The notes beneath the pieces were generated by a model, which had not been told where the DNA came from, searched no databases, and saw only the letters and a list, made by a program, of their open reading frames with translations. Of a stretch of 10,849 bases of DNA, positions 1 through 6,492 are shown piece by piece. Position numbers and translations under genes: made by a program. Source of the stretch: an uncultured beta proteobacterium (GTDB taxonomy: Bacteria; Pseudomonadota; Gammaproteobacteria; Burkholderiales; Burkholderiaceae); contig CAITHY010000194.1 of NCBI GenBank assembly GCA_903892315.1, forward strand, positions 1 through 10,849. Reading direction: 5' to 3'. Every line of letters begins with the position of its first letter. Positions within the stretch are counted from its first letter, which is position 1.

Positions 1-15
1 GAAGGACTGACGGCA

Positions 16-21
16 TATACT
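16..21 (+). promoter_or_regulatory. Candidate -10 box for kdsD (leaderless start)
   Basis: TATACT matches the sigma-70 -10 consensus in five of six positions and lies exactly six bases before the kdsD ATG. Transcription would then start about at the A of the ATG. A -35 element would fall outside the window, so only half of the promoter can be judged. Confidence 0.4.
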
Positions 22-27
22 TACTCG

Positions 28-1020
28 ATGATAGCTAAGACTCGTGAACGTACCCTAAAGCTTGCGCGCGACACCCTCACTATTGAGGCTGCTGCACTGC
101 AAACCATGCGTGATCGCCTTGAGGGCGCTAATGCTGAGGCCCTCATACTGGCGGTTGAGCTTTTGCATAGCTGCAAAGGCAGAATCGTTGTTTCTGGAAT
201 TGGCAAATCGGGCCATATTGCCCGCAAAATTGCTGCTACCTTTGCCTCCACCGGTTCCCCGGCATTTTTTGTTCATCCCGCTGAAGCTAGCCATGGTGAC
301 TTAGGAATGGTCACGAGAGATGATGTTTTTGTCGCCCTTTCTAATTCAGGCGAAACCGACGAACTGTTAACCATTGTTCCGATCGTGAAGCGCACTGGCG
401 CAAAACTCATTGCCCTCACTGGCGCCCCAAATTCTTCTCTTGCCAAATTGGCAGATGCGCATCTTGACACCAGCGTTGAAAAAGAAGCTTGCCCTTTAAA
501 TCTTGCTCCTACTACCAGCACCACAGCTGCATTGGCTATGGGTGATGCATTAGCGGTTGCTTTACTAGACGCTCGAGGTTTTGAAGCTGAAGACTTTATT
601 CGCTCTCATCCTGGCGGCAGATTAGGTCGCAAGCAATTGATGCATGTCAGCGAAGTGATGCGCAGCCTTGTAGACACACCCAAGATTTCCATCGAAGCCT
701 CACTGCAAGATGCCTTACTTGAGATGACCTCAAAGCGCATGGGTATGGTGGTGATACTAGATGCCAACAACAAAGTATTTGGCATCTTGACCGATGGCGA
801 CTTGCGTCGCCTCCTCGAAAAAACTACCGACCTCAGCGGCATCAAACTCGAGAGCGCAACCACTGCCGATCCACGCACCATTCCAGCAGAATTGCTTGCT
901 GAACAAGCGATCGAGATGATGGAGAAGCATCGTATTAATCATCTAGTAGTGACGGATAGCCAGGGCCACTTATTAGGCGCATTAAATCTACATGATTTAT
1001 TTGCAGCCAAAGTTATTTAA
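28..1020 (+). CDS. kdsD: Arabinose-5-phosphate isomerase KdsD (SIS + two CBS domains)
   Basis: Converts D-ribulose 5-phosphate to D-arabinose 5-phosphate, the first step of Kdo synthesis for the LPS core, in the cytoplasm. The 330-residue product is close to the 328 residues of E. coli KdsD and collinear with it. An N-terminal SIS domain (about 40-180) carries GKSGHI at 59-64, SNSGE at 105-109, KEACPL at 152-157 and SHPGG at 193-197. Residues matching the E. coli catalytic set K59, E111, E152 and H193 are K60, E112, E153 and H194. Two CBS repeats follow (about 210-330), with GILTDGDLRR near 262-271. The ATG at 28 gives the family N-terminus. It has no good Shine-Dalgarno but has TATACT six bases upstream. 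It is the first gene of a kdsD-kdsC-lptCAB cluster; kdsC starts 28 bp after its stop. The SIS/CBS paralogue GutQ has the same architecture, but the kdsC-lpt context supports KdsD. Confidence 0.97.
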   Translation: MIAKTRERTLKLARDTLTIEAAALQTMRDRLEGANAEALILAVELLHSCKGRIVVSGIGKSGHIARKIAATFASTGSPAFFVHPAEASHGDLGMVTRDDVFVALSNSGETDELLTIVPIVKRTGAKLIALTGAPNSSLAKLADAHLDTSVEKEACPLNLAPTTSTTAALAMGDALAVALLDARGFEAEDFIRSHPGGRLGRKQLMHVSEVMRSLVDTPKISIEASLQDALLEMTSKRMGMVVILDANNKVFGILTDGDLRRLLEKTTDLSGIKLESATTADPRTIPAELLAEQAIEMMEKHRINHLVVTDSQGHLLGALNLHDLFAAKVI

Positions 1021-1048
1021 TTTCCATTAGCAATCGAGCTTCCCCTTT

Positions 1049-1621
1049 ATGCCTAGCGCCTTCAATCCCCACAACACCAACCCTCTAGCTCAATATCCAC
1101 AGGCTTGGGAACGTGCAGGCAAAGTAAAGCTATTGGTATTGGATGTTGATGGCGTATTAACAAACGGACAAGTTTGGATTGGTGCCGACGGCAAAGAGTC
1201 GTTAAAAGCCTTTGATATTCAAGATGGCTTAGGGATCAAATTATTAGAGCAGTGCGGTATTCCGACTGCCATCATCACCGGCAGAAATTCCAAAATGGTT
1301 TTAGCCCGTTGCAAAGAGCTTGGCATTAAGCATGTTCATATGGGTGTTGAAAACAAAGCGATTGCCTTGAAAGAGGTTATTCAGTCTCTAGGACTGACTT
1401 CAGCCGATTGCGCTGTCATGGGTGATGATTGGCCAGACATGCAAATGATGAAAAATGCAGGCTTCCGAATTTGCCCAGCACAAGGCCACGAAGCAGTTCA
1501 AGAATTTGCTCATTTAGTGACGACACGCAACGGGGGTAATAGTGCGGTGCGTGAAGCATGTGACTTGATTCTTAGAGCTCAGAATCGCTACGAAGAATTA
1601 CTTCTTAAGGCTCGTAGCTAA
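1049..1621 (+). CDS. kdsC: 3-deoxy-D-manno-octulosonate 8-phosphate phosphatase KdsC
   Basis: Removes phosphate from Kdo 8-phosphate to release Kdo, two steps after KdsD in the same pathway; cytoplasmic. The 190-residue protein is a typical small C0-type HAD phosphatase without a cap domain. Motif I is LDVDGVL, with nucleophile D32 and acid/base D34. Motif II is ITGR (T77). K103 in ENKA serves as motif III, and motif IV is GDDWPD at 125-130 with Mg-binding acids D126/D127. Such enzymes form tetramers in which neighbouring subunits cap the active sites. The ATG at 1049 leaves about 26 residues before the first HAD strand, similar to related proteins. No clear Shine-Dalgarno is seen, so translation probably continues from kdsD 28 bp upstream. 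lptC begins three bases after the stop. Confidence 0.97.
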   Translation: MPSAFNPHNTNPLAQYPQAWERAGKVKLLVLDVDGVLTNGQVWIGADGKESLKAFDIQDGLGIKLLEQCGIPTAIITGRNSKMVLARCKELGIKHVHMGVENKAIALKEVIQSLGLTSADCAVMGDDWPDMQMMKNAGFRICPAQGHEAVQEFAHLVTTRNGGNSAVREACDLILRAQNRYEELLLKARS

Positions 1622-1624
1622 GCA

Positions 1625-2266
1625 ATGCAGTTAAAGTCTCAGCAAATTAAAGTCGGCATCCGTCGCGCCCTGTTGCGCCTACTGCCCTTGATTTTGATGG
1701 GGGCACTCACGCTAGCCACTTTTTGGCTGGTTCAAAAAAATACTCCACCAGAAAAATCCTTTTTAGAGCGCGTGCGCTTGCATGAGCCTGACTACACCAT
1801 TAAAGATGGTGCACTATCCGCCTTAAATGAATTGGGTAACACCAAATACCGAGTGTTGGGCGTCAAAGTCACCCACTACGATGACGATGCCTCAATCGAT
1901 ATCCTGACGCCTCGCATGCGCCTGTTCCAAGCCGAAAAAGCGCCGGTAACCGTTAAGTCAGATACCGGACACATCGATGGTGATCTCACCATCCTCGATT
2001 TATACGACAACGCCAGTATCTTTCGCCCGGCTCAAGAAGCAACTGCATCACAGCCAGCGACTTTAAGAATGTTGGCCAGCTCGAGCTATTTCAAGGTGCT
2101 CATCAACGATGACATGATTGAAACGGATCGACCAATTACTCTTGAGCAGGGAATGTCGATTATGAACTCCACTGAAGGTGGTGTATTCAACAACGTCGAA
2201 CAAAGTATGGTGCTCAGTGGCCAAGTTAAAGGACGTATTGAACGTGCCCCGCGGAGTCAGCAATAA
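1625..2266 (+). CDS. lptC: LPS export ABC transporter periplasmic protein LptC
   Basis: Bitopic inner-membrane protein that accepts LPS from the LptB2FG transporter and hands it to LptA. The 213-residue product has a basic N-terminus, one hydrophobic segment at about residues 16-36, and then a periplasmic domain (about 45-205) of the LptC/YrbK beta-jellyroll type. The N-in topology agrees with the Arg/Lys-rich stretch before the membrane segment. Primary sequence in this family is weakly conserved. The call rests on size, topology, residues such as EPDY (54-57) and the DGDLTIL stretch, and above all its place between kdsC and lptA. The start lies three bases after the kdsC stop without a strong ribosome site, suggesting translational coupling. 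Confidence 0.93.
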   Translation: MQLKSQQIKVGIRRALLRLLPLILMGALTLATFWLVQKNTPPEKSFLERVRLHEPDYTIKDGALSALNELGNTKYRVLGVKVTHYDDDASIDILTPRMRLFQAEKAPVTVKSDTGHIDGDLTILDLYDNASIFRPAQEATASQPATLRMLASSSYFKVLINDDMIETDRPITLEQGMSIMNSTEGGVFNNVEQSMVLSGQVKGRIERAPRSQQ

Positions 2267-2267
2267 A

Positions 2268-2840
2268 ATGGCTGCAATGAAAAGCATGTTTGCGCGCCTT
2301 GCACTCCTGAGCTCCTTCGCGCTAGGGCTCTCTATTACAACTTCTGCGAACGCAGAAAAAGCAGACCAAGATAAACCCGTCATTCTGGAAGCAGAAAAAG
2401 TTTCTGTAAACGACGTTAAGCAAATCTATGACCTCGATGGTCAGGTGCTACTCATCAAAGGTAGCATTATTGTGACTGGTGAGGATGGCCACATTGAAGT
2501 AGATCCGCAAGGCTATGAGTTTATCGATGTCGTAGGTAGTCCCGAAGCGGTAGCAAGTTTTAGACAACGTCGTGAAGGTCTTGCAGATGAATTCATGCAG
2601 GGACGTGGCACCCAGGTTACCTATGACGCCAAGACAGAGTTTCTGACACTCACCGGTGATGCCAGCTTGAAGCGCTTACTCAACATGCAAATGCTAGATC
2701 AACTAAAGGGTTGGAAAATTGAGTACGATGATATAAAGCAGTACTATCATGTCACGCCCCCTAAAGATGCAAAGCCGGATGATCTGCCCTTAGCAAGAGC
2801 CATCCTTTCACCAAGACGAAAAGCAACCCTAGAGAAATGA
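2268..2840 (+). CDS. lptA: Periplasmic LPS transport protein LptA (OstA-like)
   Basis: Periplasmic bridge protein that polymerises between LptC and LptD to carry LPS across the periplasm. I start it at ATG 2268, one base after the lptC stop. GGAG at 2253-2256 lies 11 bases upstream, and this start gives a clean Sec signal peptide: basic [10 protein letters not shown], a hydrophobic core to about residue 23, and likely cleavage after ANA at 29. An in-frame start further upstream would bury the signal peptide behind 30 residues and overlap lptC. The product is 190 residues, close to E. coli LptA (185). The mature part contains the OstA/LptA beta-jellyroll pattern, including [11 protein letters not shown] (39-49) and [10 protein letters not shown] (56-65). 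The C-terminus is basic and Pro-rich. Its stop overlaps the lptB start by four bases (ATGA), indicating coupled translation. Confidence 0.95.
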   Translation: MAAMKSMFARLALLSSFALGLSITTSANAEKADQDKPVILEAEKVSVNDVKQIYDLDGQVLLIKGSIIVTGEDGHIEVDPQGYEFIDVVGSPEAVASFRQRREGLADEFMQGRGTQVTYDAKTEFLTLTGDASLKRLLNMQMLDQLKGWKIEYDDIKQYYHVTPPKDAKPDDLPLARAILSPRRKATLEK

Positions 2841-3604
2841 CAGCGGATTTAACCCATATCGATAATGCGCCCACACTCAGCGCCCATCACCTCCAAAAAC
2901 GGTATGGCTCTAGAACCGTAGTTCGCGATGTATCTGTACAAGTCAGATGCGGTGAAGTTGTTGGTCTGCTAGGCCCTAATGGAGCAGGCAAAACCACCTC
3001 CTTCTATATGATTGTTGGGCTGGTCCCACTCGATGGTGGAAATATTGTTTTAGATGGTGCCGATATTACGCATTTACCGATCCACGAACGTGCTCGAATG
3101 GGTCTGTCATATTTACCGCAAGAAGCCTCTGTATTTAGAAAACTCAATGTTGCTGAAAATATTCAGGCAGTCTTAGAACTTCAAGCTCAAGGTGGCAAGC
3201 CTTTGACTAAAACGGAAATTGCCAACCGCCTAGATGAACTCTTGGGCGAACTGCAAATTAGTCATCTGCGCAATAACCCAGCTCTATCCCTATCAGGTGG
3301 CGAACGTAGACGGGTAGAAATTGCGAGAGCCCTCGCTTCCCAGCCAAAATTTATCTTGCTAGATGAACCCTTTGCTGGAGTTGACCCTATTGCTGTTGGG
3401 GAAATTCAGCGTATTGTGCGCTTCCTGCGGGACCGCCAAATTGGGGTACTCATTACCGACCATAACGTTCGTGAAACCCTTGGTATCTGTGACCATGCTT
3501 ACATCATCAGCGAAGGCAGCGTTTTGGCCGAAGGTAAGCCTGATCAGATTATTCAGAACGATGCCGTCCGTAGAGTCTATTTGGGCGAAAACTTCCGGAT
3601 GTAA
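2837..3604 (+). CDS. lptB: LPS export ABC transporter ATP-binding protein LptB
   Basis: Cytoplasmic ATPase of LptB2FGC; its ATP hydrolysis powers LPS extraction from the inner membrane. The 255 residues form one complete ABC domain. Walker A is GPNGAGKT at 46-53, the Q-loop is in LPQE (Q95), the signature is LSGGE at 152-156, Walker B is ILLDEP at 173-178 with catalytic E177, and the switch histidine is in TDHN (H209). [10 protein letters not shown] and the LGENFRM ending are characteristic of LptB. The start overlaps the lptA stop by four bases. The N-terminal extension of about 14 residues before the ABC fold is slightly longer than in E. coli (241 residues). The lptF/lptG permease genes are not in the window. 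rpoN, which usually follows directly, is absent; a 192-bp gap comes next. Confidence 0.98.
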   Translation: MTADLTHIDNAPTLSAHHLQKRYGSRTVVRDVSVQVRCGEVVGLLGPNGAGKTTSFYMIVGLVPLDGGNIVLDGADITHLPIHERARMGLSYLPQEASVFRKLNVAENIQAVLELQAQGGKPLTKTEIANRLDELLGELQISHLRNNPALSLSGGERRRVEIARALASQPKFILLDEPFAGVDPIAVGEIQRIVRFLRDRQIGVLITDHNVRETLGICDHAYIISEGSVLAEGKPDQIIQNDAVRRVYLGENFRM

Positions 3605-3796
3605 GCCAGGCAAGGCTCCCCGCCTTAAAGTAATAAAAATTGCACTTCCCTCTTGGTTTTCAGCAAATTCGCTGATACGCTGGAGGCTCATGGTTTATTT
3701 TCCAAAAAAAACAGCACAAAAAATTTCAGGGGCTTGCTGCGCACCCCAGGCATGATCATGCGCACGCATCTATAGCATCTACAAAAGGAGTCGCTA
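3605..3796 (+). promoter_or_regulatory. Intergenic region before hpf, with small repeats
   Basis: This is the largest gene-free stretch in the window (192 bp) and sits where rpoN is usually found. It contains an A8 and an A6 tract (3704-3711 and 3718-3723) of UP-element character. TGCGCAC occurs twice (3738-3744 and 3759-3765), exactly 21 bp apart. A perfect 12-bp palindrome GCATGATCATGC lies at 3750-3761, and a -10-like TATAGC at 3771-3776. No -35 at proper distance from that hexamer is convincing. Just after lptB a short AAGGC/GCCTT hairpin lacks a T run, so it is not a normal terminator. Translation in the three forward frames shows no recognisable RpoN fragment. It probably carries the hpf promoter, but this is inference. 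Confidence 0.4.
3785..3790 (+). promoter_or_regulatory. Strong Shine-Dalgarno of hpf
   Basis: AAGGAG lies six bases before the hpf ATG. It is the best ribosome-binding site in the window and fixes the start. It contrasts with most neighbours, which have weak or no such site, and fits high expression of a stationary-phase ribosome factor. Confidence 0.8.
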
Positions 3797-4120
3797 ATGA
3801 ATTTGAAAATTAATAGCCGTCATGTGGAAGTTACCCCTGCCATGCGCTCTCATCTTGAGGCGGGACTAGCCAAAATTCGTAAGCACTTCGATCATGTCAT
3901 TGATGCATCTGCCTTTCTGGTAGTAGACAAGGCCAAAGAGAAGGACCTCCGTCAAAGTGCCGAGATCACCATTCATCTCAAGGGAAAGGATTTGTTCGCT
4001 GAAGCACATAACGCTGATCTCTATCACGCCATGGATGCAGTGGTCGATAAACTAGAGCGTCAAGTTGTGAAACACAAAGAAAAGATTCAAGATCATCACC
4101 ACGAAAAGCATTTTGAGTGA
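3797..4120 (+). CDS. hpf: Short-form ribosome hibernation promoting factor HPF (YhbH/RaiA family)
   Basis: Binds the 30S decoding centre and tRNA/mRNA path of idle ribosomes and silences them in stationary phase or starvation. The 107-residue protein is one HPF/RaiA beta-alpha-beta-beta-beta-alpha domain. It shows the family opening MNLKINSRHVEVTPAMR, a central SAEITIHLKGKDLFAEA stretch and the second helix DLYHAMDAVVDKLERQVVKHKEK. It lacks the C-terminal dimerisation domain of long HPF, so it cannot pair ribosomes by itself in the long-HPF manner. The C-terminus is His-rich (HHHEKHFE), a small oddity with no assigned role. It is preceded by a strong AAGGAG site and followed after 33 bp by ptsN, the usual neighbour. 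HPF and YfiA are hard to tell apart by sequence; the ptsN context favours HPF. Confidence 0.95.
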   Translation: MNLKINSRHVEVTPAMRSHLEAGLAKIRKHFDHVIDASAFLVVDKAKEKDLRQSAEITIHLKGKDLFAEAHNADLYHAMDAVVDKLERQVVKHKEKIQDHHHEKHFE

Positions 4121-4139
4121 TCTAGTGCGTCAGGACACC

Positions 4140-4145
4140 TATAAT
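4140..4145 (+). promoter_or_regulatory. Candidate -10 box for ptsN-hprK-rapZ
   Basis: A perfect TATAAT lies in the 33-bp hpf-ptsN gap, eight bases before the ptsN ATG. Transcription would start at about 4152, giving a leader of zero to two bases. TTGAGT at 4113-4118 resembles a -35 box but the 21-bp spacer is too long. It may be an internal promoter separating ptsN onwards from hpf. Confidence 0.4.
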
Positions 4146-4153
4146 CAATTCAC

Positions 4154-4615
4154 ATGAATGCCCTGACCAATCTTTTTACTCCCGACTGCATTGCATTAGA
4201 CATCCCCGCTGCAAGCAGGGCTGATGCATTTGCAGCCGCTGGAGAACTGTTTTCTAAACAAACAGGAATAACAGCCAACTCCGTCATAGAGTTCCTCAAT
4301 GCTCGTGAAGATTTAGGCTCTACCGCCCTCGGCGCAGGTGTAGCCATCCCTCACGGTCGCGTGAAAGGCTTAAAGCACCCAAGCGCCGCTTTTATGCGAC
4401 TACAAAACCCAATTGAGTTTGCAGCTCCGGATGGTGAGGCGGTGTCCATCTTGATTTTCTTGTTGGTGCCTGAAAAAGCTACCCAACAACATTTAGAAAT
4501 TTTGTCTTCGATTGCTCAGCTACTGTCAGATGCCGATGCTCGCCAGAACTTATCGTCCACTACAGACCCCTTAAGGGTTTGCGAACTCTTACGACACTGG
4601 GGTACAGCAAAATGA
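4154..4615 (+). CDS. ptsN: PTS IIA-like nitrogen regulatory protein EIIA-Ntr (PtsN)
   Basis: Terminal phosphoryl acceptor of the nitrogen PTS (EI-Ntr/NPr/EIIA-Ntr), a regulatory protein that does not carry sugar. In other proteobacteria it controls potassium transport and other targets according to its phosphorylation state. The 153-residue product is a complete PTS EIIA type-2 domain. The phospho-acceptor is His67 in AIPHGR (64-69), matching E. coli H73; the partner histidine is H113 in QQHLEIL; and LGSTALGAG (54-62) precedes the active loop. Context is the classical hpf-ptsN pair, followed by hprK with a four-base ATGA overlap, which suggests coupled expression of kinase and PTS protein. 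No Shine-Dalgarno lies at a useful distance; TATAAT is eight bases upstream. The name refers to a usual rpoN linkage that is lost here. Confidence 0.96.
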   Translation: MNALTNLFTPDCIALDIPAASRADAFAAAGELFSKQTGITANSVIEFLNAREDLGSTALGAGVAIPHGRVKGLKHPSAAFMRLQNPIEFAAPDGEAVSILIFLLVPEKATQQHLEILSSIAQLLSDADARQNLSSTTDPLRVCELLRHWGTAK

Positions 4616-5598
4616 CTCAGCCATTACTCCTAGAAGGAGTAACTGCTCAGCAGATTTTTGATGATAACGTTTCAGAATTAAAACTGTCTTGGATCGGTGG
4701 TCTTGAAGGCGCTGACCGCACCTTTCCGCCAGAAGCCGTAAGAGTTGCCGCAGCTAGTTCAGACTTAGTCGGTCACTTAAACCTGATTCACCCAAGCCGA
4801 ATTCAAATCTTCGGCGAGCAGGAGATTGAATATCATGCGGCCCTAGAGCCAAAGCAAAGGCAAGAGCAAATTGCCAGCTTAATCTCCAAGATGCCTCCTT
4901 GCGTGATTGTGGCTGATGGCAAGAGTGCAGATCCAGACCTGCAACTATTTTGTCAGCGCTCTTCAACGCCGCTATTCACCACCGCGATTTCTGCTGCAGA
5001 AGTAATTGACCATTTACGTATTTACTTAACCAAAATTGGTGCACCTCAAATCACCATGCATGGTGTCTTCATGGACATTCTGGGCTTGGGTGTACTCCTT
5101 ACTGGCGAATCCGGCCTAGGCAAAAGTGAATTAGGTCTTGAATTGATTTCTCGCGGGCATGGATTAGTGGCCGATGATGCGGTTGACTTTGCGCGCCTGG
5201 GACCCGATTACATTGAGGGTCGCTGCCCCGTCATTTTGCGCAACCTGCTTGAGGTACGTGGACTGGGATTGCTGGATATTCGTACCATCTTTGGTGAAAC
5301 AGCTGTGCGCCGTAAATTAAAACTACGCCTCATTGTTCAGCTCGTTCGCAGAACCGATGGTGAATTCGAGCGCCTCCCCCTTGAAGCCCAACACATTGAT
5401 GTTCTAGGCATTCCCATTCGCACAGTCAAAATTCAGGTGGCTGCGGGGCGTAACTTAGCCGTACTAGTTGAAGCCGCTGTGCGCAATACTATTTTGCAAT
5501 TACGCGGTATCGATACCTTAAAAGAATTCATTGAGCGTCAACGTATTCAGATGAATGCTGAATCAGAATCCTCAAAGACGCAAGGGCGCCTACTCTAA
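4612..5598 (+). CDS. hprK: HPr kinase/phosphorylase HprK
   Basis: Bifunctional enzyme that phosphorylates HPr on a regulatory serine with ATP and removes it by phosphorolysis. In Gram-negatives it links the PTS to regulation rather than catabolite repression. The 328-residue product from ATG 4612 has an N-terminal HprK domain (about 5-135) and a C-terminal kinase domain. Visible motifs are H150 in MHGVF, the P-loop GESGLGKS at 165-172, D188/D189 in VADDAVD (general base region), and the HprK signature around [11 protein letters not shown] at 213-223 with E214. I reject an in-frame TTG 33 bases upstream, because ATG 4612 gives the ATGA overlap with ptsN and the usual N-terminus. rapZ starts three bases after the stop. 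HPr and EI genes are not in the window. Confidence 0.97.
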   Translation: MTQPLLLEGVTAQQIFDDNVSELKLSWIGGLEGADRTFPPEAVRVAAASSDLVGHLNLIHPSRIQIFGEQEIEYHAALEPKQRQEQIASLISKMPPCVIVADGKSADPDLQLFCQRSSTPLFTTAISAAEVIDHLRIYLTKIGAPQITMHGVFMDILGLGVLLTGESGLGKSELGLELISRGHGLVADDAVDFARLGPDYIEGRCPVILRNLLEVRGLGLLDIRTIFGETAVRRKLKLRLIVQLVRRTDGEFERLPLEAQHIDVLGIPIRTVKIQVAAGRNLAVLVEAAVRNTILQLRGIDTLKEFIERQRIQMNAESESSKTQGRLL

Positions 5599-5601
5599 GC
5601 C

Positions 5602-6492
5602 ATGCAGATCAATCTGATTACCGGAATCTCAGGCTCAGGTAAATCAGTAGCCCTGAGGGCTTTTGAAGATGCTGGTTATGACTGCGTAGACAATCTTCCT
5701 GTCTCACTTCTAGAAAGTCTTATCTCTACTCTTGAAAAAGAAAAGTGTGAGCAAGTTGCAGTCGCCATAGATGCTCGTCGCGGGCAGTCCATTGCAAACT
5801 TACCATCCATTCTGGAGAACTTACGCAAAAATCATCAGGTAAGGGTGGTTTTCCTAAATGCTGATACCAATACCTTGGTGCAACGGTTCTCAGAAACCCG
5901 TCGCCGCCACCCTTTATCCACCAATGCTAAGCAGTCTCAATCGGCAACCCTGATTGAGGCAATTGATAAAGAGCGTAATTTACTGGAACCTTTGCGCGCC
6001 CAAGCGCACAGCATTGATACTAGCAATCTGCCTGCACATGCATTGCGCTCCTGGATTCAGGATCTTCTGAAGGACAAGCCTGTAGGCCTTACCGTAGTGT
6101 TTGAATCTTTTGGTTTTAAAAAAGGGGTGCCTAGCGAAGCGGACTTAGTGTTTGATGTGCGCTGTCTGCCTAATCCTCACTACGACAAAGTACTCAGACC
6201 GCTCACTGGCAATGACAAACCTGTTAAGGAGTTTTTGGAAAAAATTCCAGAGGTGATGAGTATGGAATCAGATATCACCCAATTCATTAACAAATGGTTA
6301 CCCCATTACATTGCTGACGGGCGCAGTTATTTAACGGTTGCTATTGGCTGCACTGGCGGACAACATCGCTCCGTCTATCTTGTGGGCCGCCTGAGCGAGC
6401 ACTTTCGCGCCCAAAAAGATCTCATTGACTTGCAGCTTAATTTTTTAGATCGTCACCGCGAACTAGATTCAATCCCTGTAGCAAAAGCTTAA
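5602..6492 (+). CDS. rapZ: RapZ/YvcJ-family nucleotide-binding protein (RNase adaptor)
   Basis: P-loop protein of the RapZ (YhbJ) family. In E. coli it binds GlmZ/GlmY small RNAs, delivers GlmZ to RNase E and senses glucosamine-6-phosphate. The 296 residues begin with MQINLITGISGSGKS; Walker A GISGSGKS is at 8-15, followed by DNLP (30-33), SETRRRHPLS (97-106), the SFGFK hallmark at 169-173 that starts the C-terminal domain, DVRCLPNPHY (185-194) and GCTGGQHRSV (249-258). The C-terminal tail ends in VAKA and does not show the Lys/Arg cluster that E. coli RapZ uses for RNA binding, so the E. coli role should not be assumed. It follows hprK by three bases and is probably coupled to it. Its last 56 bp overlap the 3' end of mutY on the other strand. 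Confidence 0.95.
   Translation: MQINLITGISGSGKSVALRAFEDAGYDCVDNLPVSLLESLISTLEKEKCEQVAVAIDARRGQSIANLPSILENLRKNHQVRVVFLNADTNTLVQRFSETRRRHPLSTNAKQSQSATLIEAIDKERNLLEPLRAQAHSIDTSNLPAHALRSWIQDLLKDKPVGLTVVFESFGFKKGVPSEADLVFDVRCLPNPHYDKVLRPLTGNDKPVKEFLEKIPEVMSMESDITQFINKWLPHYIADGRSYLTVAIGCTGGQHRSVYLVGRLSEHFRAQKDLIDLQLNFLDRHRELDSIPVAKA

Noticed and set aside
1..16. Possible start of a divergent minus-strand gene (ATG at 16, five codons MPSVL to the window edge)
   Set aside because: A divergent membrane antiporter gene next to kdsD would fit related genomes, but five codons are too few to support a call.
2178..2267. An N-terminal extension of lptA by 30 codons
   Set aside because: It overlaps lptC, hides the signal peptide and has no ribosome site; ATG 2268 with GGAG 11 bases upstream is better.
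3609..3628. AAGGC/GCCTT hairpin just after lptB as a terminator
   Set aside because: The stem is only five pairs and no T run follows on either strand.
3359..3691. A 110-codon open frame on the minus strand covering the end of lptB and part of the gap
   Set aside because: Most of it is antisense to the conserved C-terminus of LptB, it resembles no family I know and has no ribosome site; it is a shadow frame.
3690..3755. A 21-codon plus-strand ORF in the lptB-hpf gap with GGAGG three bases before its ATG
   Set aside because: The spacing is too short for a good ribosome site, the peptide has no recognisable feature and nothing shows conservation. It could be a leader peptide only if relatives keep it.
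4579..4611. TTG start giving hprK 11 extra residues
   Set aside because: ATG 4612 overlaps the ptsN stop as ATGA and gives the normal HprK N-terminus.
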